NCBI GenBank assembly: GCA_039583875.1
Contig: CM077150.1
Coordinates: 3,428,332 to 3,492,331 of the forward strand
Length of the DNA stretch: 64,000 nucleotides
Source of the DNA: Platanthera guangdongensis
Lineage: Eukaryota; Streptophyta; Magnoliopsida; Asparagales; Orchidaceae
Direction: 5' to 3'
The notes beneath the pieces are model-generated. The model searched no databases and was not told where the DNA came from. It was given only the letters and a program-made list of their open reading frames with translations. Of this stretch, positions 31,823-43,089 are shown in pieces (position 1 is the first letter of the stretch; every line of letters begins with the position of its first letter). The position numbers and the translations under genes were made by a program.

Positions 31823-33921
31823 GGGACAAAAATCATATTAGTCTCTGAGATTTGATGGCTATGTCAATTTAGTCCCTCAATTTTGTGTGTGTCAATTTAG
31901 TCCTTAAAAATAAAATTTATGATTATTTTACTTTACTATCCTTTTTATTTAGGCATAAATGTTTCCATAACCTATAATTTTTGATGTATTCTGCTTATTA
32001 TTTGAACAGATATATCTTATCCTCAAAACAGTACTTCCAATTTTAAAGTATGTAACACTATAACTGCATTACATTTCAAACCGGAAAACTACAGGAATGA
32101 AAGAAAGCACTCTTCATTGAAGAACATTTTACTTGCTTCAGGAAGACCTTTTAATATTTTTTAGCAAAAGTACTATCGATCTATATATAATAGCAAAATT
32201 AAGGACAATCAGGCCAAACAAGTCTGATTCGGACTTGTCTAGTCCATTCAGTTCAAAAAATTATGTCCGCAAAATAAAACATAATCGAATTTCAAAATAG
32301 CGTTTTAATTTTTTCGTCGATGAACTGTTTCCTCCAGAAGTCTATTCTTCAACGGTTGAAACTTGAGAGCCAACAACTTCCAATTTTTTTTTATTTTAAA
32401 AATTAACATGAACAAACAAACACTATATGGATCATTTGTTGGATCATTTGTTGTCATTGTGTCCTATCTTTTGTCAAAATCTCACTAATGCATATATGAA
32501 TCATTTATTAAATTAACATAACAAAATATAAATTAAATGATACATGTGCTTTTCTACTAGCGCAAATTCTTATGTTGTGACCTATTTTTTGGCATATCTT
32601 GTAACATGAATAGATCCCTTATGGCTTTAGTTACATTCACCTCTTTCATTCTCTTAATTTGCAATTTACCTTGTTTGAAGACTATCCTTTTTTCTTATGT
32701 AATGGAGACCTCAATGGAGGGATTTGAGAGGGATCCAACCACTTAGATTCATGCGGAACTGCATTTATTATCCAATTATAAGTTCTCCAGTATGATTCTT
32801 TGGTTAAATAATGATCTACCTAAAATAGTACGACCCTTGCATTTTCTCACCTAAAATTCCAATTGGATTTCGATCTTGTAAATCATTGTCACTGTGATAT
32901 AGTGCATGATGTTTATCGGAATTATAATCACTCAAGTTATCCTCCACTTGATCATTGTCCGAACTAGGGAGTATGTATTTATTATCATGTACCTCAACTT
33001 CAGAATCACTCCATTGACTTATTTCATCATCTACTTCAACCTCATTTTCTTCCGCATTTGTTGAATGAAATGATGGTATGTTGGATGTAGATGTAGAAAT
33101 ACTCAAATTCACGCATGCATTTTTTTCAAGCCGATAGTCATATAAAGTGCAATTAACTTGTTTATATCTTCATCCTCTATAATTATAAATGTTTCTTCTA
33201 TATCTGGAAGAACGCCTTCTATAACAACCAATGAACTCAGTCAACTGATTTCCTTCCCCATAGTCGCATCACAAACATCATTTAATAGAGATATGTATTC
33301 ATAATTTGTGCTTTCCAAATTTATAATTGTCAATTTGTTCTCAAAAAAATTAATCTCCAAGTTAAAAATCATCTCCTGAGATGAAATTTCATGAAGCAAT
33401 AAACCATCAATAATATAAAACAACAGAAGGAATGAAAGATTAAAAAATATAGATTGTAAATCTGTGTGAGTGAGCATACTGACCGCCCACCTTGAATGAA
33501 ATGGGCGTTGATGTTGATCTGCGGCCCGTGAATGAAAGGGGCGGGGATGGCGATTTCCGGCCCTAGAATGTTAGGGGAGGTGGTGTCGAACTGCGGCCGT
33601 GAATGAAGGGGGCGGGGGTGGCGTCTGGCGGCTCTTGAATGAATGTGTCGGGGGGGGGGGGGGGGGGGGGTGGCGATTTGCGGCCTGATGCTGGTGGGGG
33701 GAGTTGCGGCTGAAGTTCGAAACGTGAGAAAGATACTGGTATCAGGGTTTGAAAACATAAGCTACAAAAATAAGTTTAGTAAAAAGTCTAATTTACCCTC
33801 ACAAAATCAAATAAATAAGCCTAAATATGATATATCATACGGACTAAATTGACACACAAAAATAACATGGACTAAATTGACAAAGCAATAAAAAATGTGG
33901 GACCAATATGATTTAAATAAC
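31823..33921. mobile_element. 2.1-kb long-TIR element (Mutator-like)
   Basis: About 90 bp at each end are inverted copies: left AATCATATTAGTC, GTCAATTTAGTCC and TTGTGTGTGTCAATTTAGTC; right the complements GGACTAAATTGACACACAAA and CCAATATGATTTAAATAAC. The flanks share CTCATT, part of a possible 9-bp target duplication (TTCTCATTG / CCTCATTTT). Long TIRs and such a duplication fit a MULE. No transposase is visible, so it is non-autonomous. A G-run at 33,648-33,670 lies inside. Confidence 0.7.
32816..33112 (-). CDS. Acidic hypothetical ORF within the long-TIR element
   Basis: A 98-codon minus-strand frame, rich in Asp, Glu, Ser and Asn (EENEVEVDDEISQWSDSEVE). Acidic stretches of this sort occur in the N-terminal part of some MULE transposases and in captured host fragments, but I recognise no domain. 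Neighbouring minus-strand frames (33,241-33,758) look like noise over a GGGGCGGGG-type repeat. Confidence 0.3.
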   Translation of the reverse strand: MNLSISTSTSNIPSFHSTNAEENEVEVDDEISQWSDSEVEVHDNKYILPSSDNDQVEDNLSDYNSDKHHALYHSDNDLQDRNPIGILGEKMQGSYYFR

Positions 33922-33929
33922 CTCATTTT

Positions 33930-35306
33930 TTTTATTTTCCTCCTATTGATTGCATTCCGTTCTTCCCTTATTTTTTCTATCACTGTTTTTCCGACAGCTC
34001 AAATCCTACCACTAAGATTCTGTTTGAGAGGACTTAATTAATATCCGATTTATACGATCATAACAGCAATAATCTCATTTAAATGTCAAATTCTTTCAAA
34101 GTTGAAGCATTACTGCAGAAATAAATCATCAAATATTTTCTTAGGCCTCATGAGCTAAACAAATCTCCTCAAAACTCCAATTTTTTTAGAAAAAAATCAA
34201 ACAAAAAAACAGGAATAAAATCCTCATTTCGATTTTTTGTGAAAGAAAAATCAGGATGTCTATCTCTGCATTACTGGCCACCATGAAGGGAGCAATTCTT
34301 CCATCTGGGTCCCGAACGTTGGTCAGGGACCAATGAAATGCAAGGTATGTGTGGGGCCCAGCTTTACCGTGCACCCCTGGTCCCACTAAACCCCACTCAT
34401 CTCTGCTGGAGTCCGGACACGGGCCAAAAAAAAATCGGGAGCTAGCAAAATTCTGAATTTGATTAAACATTCTTTCTCATTTTACCCATATTTATTACAA
34501 AATTCTGAATTTCTTTAATTTATTTGTTGTTTTTCTCTTATTTTAAAAAATGTGCTCTCATATAGACAAAGTCTCTAATTACAATAAGAAATGTGTTCTC
34601 CTCGCTACTAACAAACCTCTATGTACAAGGAAAAAAATGATGGATAGAGTATAGCGCTTGGGGGGTTTGCGAGTGGCGGGAGCACGGTCGTGCTAGGGCA
34701 ATGTCGAGGTTGGAGTAGTATTGTGTGGGGCACGGGGAGATCGACCTCCCAAACACTGTGATTGTCAGGGTACTGTCGCGGTTGGTCGTACGGGCAGAGC
34801 TCTGTGCCTGTCAAGAATTTGTATATATACTAGTGACAGACACGGGACCCCTACAACCAACCGTGACAATACCTCGACTATGACAGTACCCTGACTGCAA
34901 CATACACGGGACTCACCCCTATCAATTACTTAATGTAGTTTTAAATAAAAAATTAATTAACTAATGTGAAAAATAGTTGTACATCATTTTTCATTTTTTT
35001 TATTAAAAAAGATCTCATCATTATTCATATATTATTAAATTTTCAACTAAATTTGATTGATTTTCATCATTACTTTTCAAATCAATTTTAATAAATTTGA
35101 CATGCCTAATTATAGCATGACATATATATGAGCTCTACTAATTTTTTTTTTCAATTTTATGAATTTTAATGGCTGCTTTTAGTATGTGAATAGAATATAA
35201 TTACATAAATGAGCATTACATTTTATTTATTTTTTGAAACAAATTATAATATATGCTAAGTTATTAGATTAAAAAAACAAGACTATAATTGAAAAAATTT
35301 AATATT
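33930..35306. other. AT-rich intergenic, no gene recognised
   Basis: Mostly A/T. A GC-richer patch at 34,270-34,440 and another at 34,640-34,900 contain no ORF with family features. GACAGTACCCTGAC and CAGGGTACTGTCG form a small inverted pair around 34,760-34,900. Confidence 0.55.
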
Positions 35307-35311
35307 TCATC

Positions 35312-36338
35312 TGTTGAAAGCAAAGACTTGGTCTCTCGTGGAGTTCGGGGTCCCTAGAAAGGGATGGCCTCACACCTACTGCACTCAGGGGGATGTCACG
35401 AACGAAGACTTGGGAAGTATGAACTGACCTCGGCTCTAGCGCGGAGGTCCCACCTCACACACGGAAGGCTACCCGAGCACTCCCCTCCCTAGCCAATGCT
35501 CGAGCTAGGGTGCCTTGGAGGAGCTCTCTCTACTCTACCAAGAAGAAGCTAAAGGGCGAGGAAGCTAGGAATTCATCCCCCTCCAAGGCACCCAAGGGGG
35601 TCTATTTATAGTTTTTCCAAGTCCTGGGGGTAAAAATGACCAAAATACCCTTACGCCCAATATACCTTGGACCAATAGAAAACAACCACGCCGGGGGCAG
35701 AGAGGTAATCCCCCCCAGGGCAAGACAGTATTAAACGCAGGGGGGCAAGGGCGAGAAGGCTGGGCGAGCTGGCGGCCTGCGAGCTGGGGCGGCCTGCGAG
35801 CTGGGGCGGCCTACGAGCTAGGCGGCCTGCGAAACTGGGCGGCCTGCGAGCTGGGGCGGCCTGCGAGCTGGGGCGGCCTGCGAGCTGGGGCGCCCTGCGA
35901 GCTGGGGCGGCCTGCGAGCTGGGGCGCCCTGCAGCTGGGGCGGCCTACGAGCTGGGCGGCCTGCGAACTGGGCGGCCTGCGAGCTGGGGCGGCCTGCGAG
36001 CTGGGCGGCCTGCGAGCTGGGGCTTGGCGAGCTGGCCTACTTGGCGAGACGGCGGCCTGTGCGAGGCGGCGGTCTGCTTGCGGGCTGGGGCGGCCTGGCT
36101 GGGGTGAGCTTGGCGGCCTGCGACCGGGCTGAGGCGGCTATGGCGGCCTGGCCGGGCTGAGGCGGCTTGACCGACTTCTCAAGAGTGCCTTGGGGGGGGG
36201 GGAGAAATATTTTCTCCCCTTACTAGTATGTTCTACATGTTCACCAAAATTGGCCCCTAGGAGTGCAAAATTCTCAAAAAGCTTAAAAACGTGCATGGCT
36301 TGTTTGGGGTCCACTTTTCGCGAATACGGGGTTGTACA
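35312..36338 (-). repeat. 3' LTR of the TR-GAG element
   Basis: The 1,027-bp LTR on the minus strand starts TGTACAACCCCG (36,338) and ends at 35,312. A TATA box (CTATAAATAG) is at 35,602-35,611. Its U3 holds a GC-rich tandem repeat at about 35,755-36,130. It aligns with 40,033-41,028 with small indels. Confidence 0.92.
35755..36130 (-). repeat. ~18-bp GC-rich repeat in U3
   Basis: About 18 units of GGCCTGCGAGCTGGGGC lie head to tail, with drifting unit length (17-19 bp). The matching array in the other LTR is at 40,490-40,860 with fewer units, so copy number changed after insertion. The open frames across it are by-products of its composition. Confidence 0.85.
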
Positions 36339-36356
36339 CAATCCCCGCTCTTTTCG
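36339..36356 (-). promoter_or_regulatory. Polypurine tract of the TR-GAG element
   Basis: On the minus strand GAAAAGAGCGGGGATTG directly precedes TGTACAACC, nearly identical to the tract at 17,266-17,282. Confidence 0.8.
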
Positions 36357-36439
36357 AGGTTGGCACAAGCTCAGAAAGAAACATCCAACCCCACGTATTC
36401 GCGGAGTGGCCTTGAGCCGAAAAGTACCTGGCCCCTTCT

Positions 36440-38636
36440 AGGAGAGTCAACCCGTCAAGCCAGCTAATGAGAGCCTGAGTGACGAGACGGCCTCGGGGTG
36501 GAAAATACTTGGCCTCCATGAGAGATCAACCTGCCCTACCAGTTAGTGAGAGCCTGGCAGCGGAATCCATCTCGGAGCTAAAAGGACTTAGCCTCCACGG
36601 GAGATCAACCTGCCCTGCCAGCTAGTGGGAGCCTGACAGCGGAATCCATCTCGGAGCTAAGGGGACTTAGCCTCCACGAGAGATCAACCTGCCCTGCCAG
36701 CTAGTGAGAGCCTGACAGCGGAATCCATCTCGGAGCTAAAAGGACTTAGCCTCCACGAGAGATCAACCTGCCCTGCCAGCTAGTAGGAGCCTGACAGCGG
36801 AATCCATCTCGGAGCTAAGAGGACTTAGCCACCACGAGAGATCAACTTGCCCTGCCAGCTAGTGGGAGCCTGACAGCGGAATCCATCTTGGAGCTAAGAG
36901 GACTTAGCCCCCACGAGAGATCAACCTGCCCTGCCAGCTAGTGGGAGCCTGGCAGCGGAATCCATCTCGGAGCTAAGAGGACTTAGCCTCCACGAGAGAT
37001 CAACCTGCCCTGCCAGCTAGTGAGAGCCTGACAGCGGAATCCATCTCGGAGCTAAAAGGACTTAGCCTCCACGAGAGATCAACCTGCCCTGCCAGCTAGT
37101 GGGAGCCTGACAGCGGAATCCATCTCGGAGCTAAGAGGACTTAGCCTCCACGAGAGATCAACCTGCCCTGCCAGCTAGTGAGAGCCTGACAGCGGAATCC
37201 ATCTCGGAGCTAAAAGGACTTAGCCTCCACGAGAGATCAACCTGTCCTGCTAGCTTGTGAGAGCCTGACAGCGGAATCCATCTCAGAGCTAAAAGGACTT
37301 AGCCTCCACGAGAGATCAACCTGCCCTGCCAGCTAGTGGAAGCCTGACAGCGGAATCCATCTCGGAGCTAAGAGGACTTAGCCTCCACGAGAGATCAACC
37401 TGCCCTGCCAGCTAGTGGGAGCCTGGCAACGGAATCCATCTCGGAGCTAAGAGGACTTAGCCTCCACGAGAGATCAACCTGCCCTGTCAGCTAGTGGGAG
37501 TCTGGCAGCGAAACCATCTCGGAGCTAAGAGAACTTAGCTTCCACGAGAGATAAACCTGCCCTGCCAGCTAGTGAGAGCCTGGCAGCGGAATCCATCTCG
37601 GAGCTAAAAGGAATTAGCCTCCACGAGAGATCAACCTGCCCTGCCAGCTTGTGAGAGCCTGGCAGCGGAATCCATCTCGGAGCTAAAAGGACTTAGCCTC
37701 CACGAGAGATCAACCTGCCCTGCCAGCTAGTGGAAGCCTGACAGCGGAATCCATCTCGGAGCTAAGAGGACTTAGCCTCCACGAGAGATCAACCTGCTCT
37801 GCCAACTAGTGGGAGCCTGGCAGCGGAATCCATCTCGGAGCTAAGAGGACTTAGCCTCCACGAGAGATCAACCTGCCCTGTAAGCTAGTGGGAGCCTGGC
37901 AGCGGAATCCATCTCGAAGCTAAGAGCACTTAGCCTCCACGAGAGATCAACCTGCCCTGCCAGCTAGTGAGAGCCTGACAGCGGAATCAATCTCGGAGCT
38001 AAGAGGACTTAGCCTCCACGAGAGATCAACCTGCCCTGCCAGCTTGTGAGAACATGACAACGGAATCCATCTCGGAGCTAAAAGGACTTAGTATCCACGA
38101 GAGATCAACCTGCCCTGCCAGCTAGTGGGAGCCTGGCAGCGGAATCCATCTCGGAGCTAAGAGGACTTAGCCCCCACGAGAGATCAATCTGCCCTGTCAG
38201 CTAGTGGGAGCCTGGCAGCAGAATCCATCTCGGAGCTAAGAGGACTTAGCCTCCACGAGAGATCAACCTGCCCTGCCAGCTTGTGAGAGCCTGACAGCGG
38301 AATCCATCTCGGAGCTAAAAGGACTTAGGCTTCACGAGAGATCAACCTGCCCTGCCAGCTAGTGGGAGCCTGGCAGCGGAATCCATCTCGGAGCTAAGAG
38401 GACTTAGCCCCCACGAGAGATTAACCTGCCCTGCCAGCTAGTGGGAGCCTGACAGCGGAATCCATCTCGGAGCTAAGAGGACTTAGCCTCCACGAGAGAT
38501 CAACCTGCCCTGCCAGCTAGTGGGAGCCTGACAGCGGAATCCATCTCGGAGCTAAAAGGACTTAGCCTCCACGAGAGATCAACCTGCCCTGCCAGCTAGT
38601 GGGAGCCTGACAGCGGAATCCATCTCGGAGTGAGAC
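36440..38636 (-). repeat. 79-bp tandem array, ~28 copies
   Basis: CCACGAGAGATCAACCTGCC recurs at 36,595, 36,674, 36,753, 36,832 and so on, an exact 79-bp period. Units differ by 1-5 bases; the outermost left units are the most diverged. The minus-strand core CAGGCTCCCACTAGCTGGCAGG aligns with GCAGGCTCTCATCTAGCTGGCAGG of the ~115-bp array at 1-12.6 kb. The array takes the place where pol would be. No ORF is conserved across units. Confidence 0.95.
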
Positions 38637-38758
38637 CTTTTGTGGACCATAAATATTTTTCGGTGGTTTCTACCATTAATCATAGCTGATACAACGCAAG
38701 CTAAGTTCATTACAAAGAGATGATTCACTTCTCTCTTACCTCCCTCTTCCCCCGTGAA

Positions 38759-39977
38759 TCATCCGATCCTTCCCCGGGTGCCCACATCAACCCTGTCCTC
38801 ACATCTCTCCTCTGCTGCCTCGGGTCGGACTTCTTCAATCCGCACCGGGTCTTGCGCTTGTTGAGGCTGATGAGGTTGCGGTGCTGGAGCTCTTGTCCTT
38901 CTCAACTCCAGAAATTCGGGGCAAGTAGATGTTGCGTGGCCTTCCTCCTGGTGGAACTCACAATAGGGTAACTCTACTCTGACTCTTCTCCTTCCCGTGC
39001 GGTTCCTCCTCTCCCTTCGACCAATTTCCATCACTTGCTGTGGTAGGGGTAGGAGTTGCCTAGGGGCTTGCCTTTGGAAGTTGAACCTCCCTCGGCCTTC
39101 ATGAAAATCCCCCCACCTTGGTTGTGACCTCTTCCTGGACCCTAAATGGGTCCTCCCTGCTGCCTCCAACCTGGTTCTGGACCCTCCTGTCCCTGGAACC
39201 CCTGAGCTCTCTGCTCCTCTCTCCTTCTTCCTTCCTGATGTCTTGCGCCTCCTTGCTCCTTCGACTCCGCCTCTGTTAGCCTTGCCAACTTTTTGACAAA
39301 TGACAGGTTGGCCGCCTCCATGGCTATCTCCTCTGCCGCCCTTTCCATCAGCCTCTTCGAAGGAAAGGGGGGCCTTCCGGGTCAAGCTCATCTTGAAGAA
39401 GCCCTCCTTCAGCCCAACGGTGAAGGCCATCTAGAGAGCATACCCAGGGCATCTCTTGGACCTCCAAGATCTCTTCTTGGAACCTGTCAACGTAGCGGGC
39501 CAGCGACTCCTCGACCCCCTGCCTTATCAGGAAGATGGACTCAGGACTCCTCTTCCTCTTCTTGGAGGTGGAGAAGCGAAGCTGGAAGCTCCGGCTCAAG
39601 TCCTCGAACCCGTAGATCGACCTTGGAGGGAGTTGATGAAACCAGTCCCTTGCCTTCTCCTTCAACGTGATCGCAAAGAGGCGACACTTAAAGGCATCTG
39701 TCATCGGCCTGATGGAGACCGCATCCTCGAACCATTGCAGGTGCTGGACGGGATCATCTTTCCCGGAATAGTAAGCCATGTCTGGCTCTTTGAACCCCTC
39801 GGGAACGGGAGCTGAGATGATCAGCTCGCTGAAGGGTGACCCCCTAAGGGGTGGTCTCGCCACTTCTACTCGCGCGGCCTGCTCGCCTGGGAGGTTGGTA
39901 CTCGCCGGGATCATCACAAAGAGTCCAGAGCTGGGGAGCTCGCCGAGATCATCACTACCTCCTTGACCTCCTGTCAT
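38759..39977 (-). pseudogene. gag: gag of the TR-GAG element, frameshifted
   Basis: The ATG at 39,977 (MTGGQGGSDD) opens the frame. The Gag domain follows: APVPEGFKEPDMAYYSGKDD, then a stretch with HLQWFEDAV, KARDWFHQLPP, FRF/LRFSTSKK and LIRQGVEESLARYVDRFQ (about 39,850-39,450), typical of Tat-lineage Gag. Frame changes occur near 39,435, 39,350 and 39,200, after which an Arg/Gly-rich tail and a CCHC-like finger (CEFHQEEGHATSTC, 38,918-38,962) follow. The stop is at 38,759. The protein would coat the RNA. The shifts may be real or sequence errors, because each resulting frame still reads as the expected protein. Confidence 0.85.
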
Positions 39978-40017
39978 GGCACTCTCCCGAGATCTTCTGT
40001 GTTGGTCAACCTCTACG

Positions 40018-40032
40018 CTCACCGCACCAAAA
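40018..40032 (-). promoter_or_regulatory. Primer-binding site of the TR-GAG element
   Basis: TTTTGGTGCGGTGAG on the minus strand follows the LTR end TTTCAACA directly. It resembles the TGGCGCCG-type primer sites of Tat elements but with substitutions. Confidence 0.55.
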
Positions 40033-41028
40033 TGTTGAAACCAAAGACTTGGTCTCTCGTGGAGTTCGGGGTCCCTAGAAAGGGATGACCTCACACCTAC
40101 TGCACTCAGGGGGATGTCACGGACCGAAGACTTGGGAAGCTATGAACTAACCCTCGGCTCTAGCGCGGAGGTCCCACCTCACACCCGGAAGACTACCCGA
40201 GCACTTCCCCTCCCTAGCCAATGCTCGAGCTAGGGTGCCTTGGAGGAGCTCTCTCTACTCTACCAAGAAGAAGCTAAGCGAGAAGGAAGCTAGAATTCAT
40301 CCCCATCCAAAGGCACCCAAGGGGGTCTATTTATAGTTTTTCCAAGTCCTAGGGGTAAAACGACCAAAATACCTTTACGCCCAATATACCTTGTGCCAAT
40401 AGAAAACAGCCACGCCGGGGGGCAGAGAGGTAATCCCCCCCCCCCAGGGCAAGACGGTAAAAGCAGGGGGGCAAGGGCGAGAAGGATGGGCTAGCTGGCG
40501 GCTTGCGAGCTGGGGCGGCCTGCGAGCTGGGGCGGCCTACGAGCTGGGCGGCCTGCGAACTGGGCGGCCTGCGAGCTGGGGCGGCCTGCGAGCTGGGGCG
40601 GCCTGCGAGCTGGGGCGGCCTGCGAGCTGGGGCAGCCTGCGAGCTGGGCGGCCTGCGAGCTGGGGCGGCCTGCGAGCTGGGCGGCCTGCGAGCTGGGGCT
40701 TGGCGAGCTGGCCTGCTTGGGGAGACGGCGGCCTGGGCGAGGAGGCGGTCTGCTTGCGGGCTGGGGCGGCCTGGCTGGGTGAGCTTGGCGGCCTGCGATC
40801 GGGCTGAGGCGGCTAGGGCGGCCTGGCCGGGCTGAGGTGGCTTGCGCGGCTGAGGCGGCTTGACCGACTTCTCAAGAGTGCCTTGGGGGGGAGAAATATT
40901 TTCTCCCTCTACTAGTATGTTCTACATGTTCATCCAAAATTGGCCCCTAGGAGTGAAAAATTCCCAAAAAGCTTAAAAACGTGCATGCCTTGTTTGGGGT
41001 CCACTTTTCGCGAATACGGGGTTGTACA
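40033..41028 (-). repeat. 5' LTR of the TR-GAG element
   Basis: The 996-bp LTR on the minus strand starts at 41,028 and ends at 40,033. TATA box CTATAAATAG is at 40,327-40,336. The U3 GC-rich array is at 40,490-40,860. It is shorter than its partner mainly through this array. Confidence 0.92.
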
Positions 41029-41033
41029 TCATC

Positions 41034-41560
41034 AATGACAATTTTTTTCTTTTAATATTGTAAAGGTAAAGAGAGATAGAGAAAGTGTATAGAGAGAAAA
41101 ATAATTAGAGAAATAAAAAGCTCCAAAAAAATATAAAAAGATTGAAAAACAAATGTCTTGTTGCAATTTGAATTTTACCAAGTATATGAAAATAGTCAAC
41201 TGTGCAGAATTGGGCAAAAATCATAATTGAATTTTCTTAAATTACAATATCAAAGAGCATCTTAAAGACCACCCCCTAAGAATCAATTGATACTGTGCCA
41301 ACAATCAAATGCAAACAAAGATTAATAAACTAATAAAAATGCTGCATTAGATTATTAATATTAAATTAGGGATAAAAGGACAAAGAAAACCAAGGAAAAT
41401 GATTCCCATTATGCTCCCATTTTTTACCTTCAGATTCCTCTTTGTTACCTAGGGAACTTGCAAGCTCATGAGAGCATGCTCATCTGTAAGTTTGCTAAAT
41501 TATAGATGACACCATTTTATCATTAATTTGCAATTACAAAAATCTCTCATGTAAATTTTA
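41034..41560. other. AT-rich intergenic, no gene recognised
   Basis: No credible ORF or repeat boundary. Confidence 0.6.
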
Positions 41561-41575
41561 CAGTTCGTAACATAG

Positions 41576-41675
41576 GTTTTAGGGTTTAGGATTTAAGGTT
41601 TAGGGTATAAGTCTAAATGTTGTCACGCGTAGCTAGACTTATATCATAAACCTTAAACCTTAAACCCTAAACTGT
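41576..41675. repeat. Inverted repeat with telomere-like TTTAGGG arms
   Basis: The left arm carries TTTTAGGGTTTAGGATTTAA and GGTTTAGGGTATAAGTCTA. The right arm carries the complements TAGACTTAT and CCTTAAACCTTAAACCCTAA. The spacer is about 20 bp. The arms contain variant plant telomeric heptamers. It probably represents a MITE-like foldback or an interstitial telomere-like insertion. Confidence 0.8.
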
Positions 41676-41885
41676 AATACATTTCATAACATGCGAGCAT
41701 AAAAATACCCTCAAGATGGGAGTTTTATGTAATGAAATGTGAACTCAAAGGGGAGGTTTATGTAATTTAATAGATAGATGGGCGCGGCTTGTAATTATGC
41801 TAAATTCTGGGGGTTTAAACAAATATTTTATTAGTTTGGTTGCTATTTATATATATATGCAGTTTAAGTCAATTGATGCAGTTAA

Positions 41886-42404
41886 TGTTGAAACCGAAAT
41901 CTCGGTCTCCTGTGGATTCGCCCTCGGGGAAGGGGTGATCGCGCAGCTACTTCACTCCTGCAAGCAAAACAACAAAATAAACAAGGGGAAATGACCCAAG
42001 GGCTCGGCGGGAGGACCCACCACACACCCGGAAGATATGAGAGCGCTTCCTCCTTAGCCAAAGGCCGAGCTAAGTACCCTCAGAGAAACTTGAAAACTGG
42101 AGCAAGAAAGCACATGAAGCATGCCTTCTAACCCATTGGATCTTATTTATAGTTTCCAGAATCTGAACTGTCAATAACCAAAATGAACTGACCTGAAGTC
42201 ACCAAAATACCCTCGGTTGGTCTGCCAACAGCCAAACTTACAGACCTGCGGGGCAAAACAGTCAAAAGTACCTCATAGAAATCCTGTTACGGTGTCGATT
42301 CCTTTTAGACGCGACCGTTTGACCTTAGCTCGACGATTCTTGGATTTTGCCGAGCTACTGCTGTTCGTGAGAGCTCAGGCTCGGACATTCCTGGCGAAAC
42401 ATCA
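41886..42404 (-). mobile_element. Solo LTR, Tat-like, with GTTAA duplication
   Basis: TGTTGAAACCGAAATCTCGG to CGAAACATCA is flanked by perfect GTTAA copies (41,881-41,885; 42,405-42,409). The left end and CCCACCACACACCCGGAAGA resemble the TR-GAG LTR (TGTTGAAACCAAAGACTTGG; CCCACCTCACACCCGGAAGA). The TATA box is on the minus strand at about 42,147-42,156. No internal region remains. Confidence 0.88.
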
Positions 42405-42463
42405 GTTAATGCCGTGTATTATGAGAGTATGACGTTTGAAATTACTAGCAGACTAATGACGAA

Positions 42464-42684
42464 GAGACCGTTTGACGTGATGTTTTTACTCTGGTGAGTT
42501 CGGACAAAAACATCACCGTTATAGAGTATACGTTTGGCATGACAACGGTTACAATAGCCACAATGAAAAAACACTCGTTTTTCACCTAAAAGCGGATGAG
42601 GTTCATTAGGTGAGGTCTGGCGTTCATAAAACAACAGTTCATAACCACCGAGTTCACGATCGCCACCACCATACCAAATGGACC
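42464..42684 (-). mobile_element. ~220-bp Tourist-like MITE, copy 5
   Basis: Inverted relative to the other copies: GACCGTTTGACG at the left and ACCATACCAAATGGACC at the right. The internal phrases CGGACAAAAACATCACCG, ACCTAAAAGCGGATGAGGTT and GGCGTTCATAAAACAACAG are complements of the family phrases. Confidence 0.8.
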
Positions 42685-43089
42685 CTTCGTTGAATTTTTT
42701 TTGTTGCAAATTGACGACGCGGTAATTGGTGACTACCCAAAAAAATAGATGGTTTCAATAAACTATACATGTAGATTTGCTAGTGCATTGTCATGTGAAA
42801 GCATCTACATGTTTGGATAATTATGGAGATTTAAAATATTTGTCAAAGTTTTGATATGCAAACCTATGACATATGATGATTTTTATTATTATCTTTTTGG
42901 TTCCCTAATTGTTTAATGTAGAGTATTTAATGCATTAGTATTCCTACATCAAATGTTCATTTATAATAAAGGAGGAGACTATCTAACATTCTAACCTAAC
43001 CATATAAGTAAGCTGATATTAAAATATCCTTGCCCTGCCTGCAGTTCAATGAACACACTAACCTTTATTTGTAACTTATGAAACACTTA

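Larger units (their letters stand above)
35312..41028 (-). mobile_element. Non-autonomous Tat-like LTR element, gag only (TR-GAG type)
   Basis: The LTRs at 35,312-36,338 and 40,033-41,028 are in minus orientation: TGTACAACCCC to TTTCAACA. They are flanked by perfect TCATC duplications (35,307-35,311; 41,029-41,033). The order on the minus strand is 5' LTR, primer site, gag with zinc finger, ~28 copies of a 79-bp repeat, purine tract, 3' LTR. No protease, reverse transcriptase or integrase is present in the 5.7 kb. It would need enzymes from a related autonomous element, plausibly the family at 1-18 kb. Confidence 0.9.

Noticed and set aside
36595..38630. A CRISPR array (regular 79-bp repeats)
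   Set aside because: Repeats are contiguous without unique spacers, and the context is a plant LTR element.
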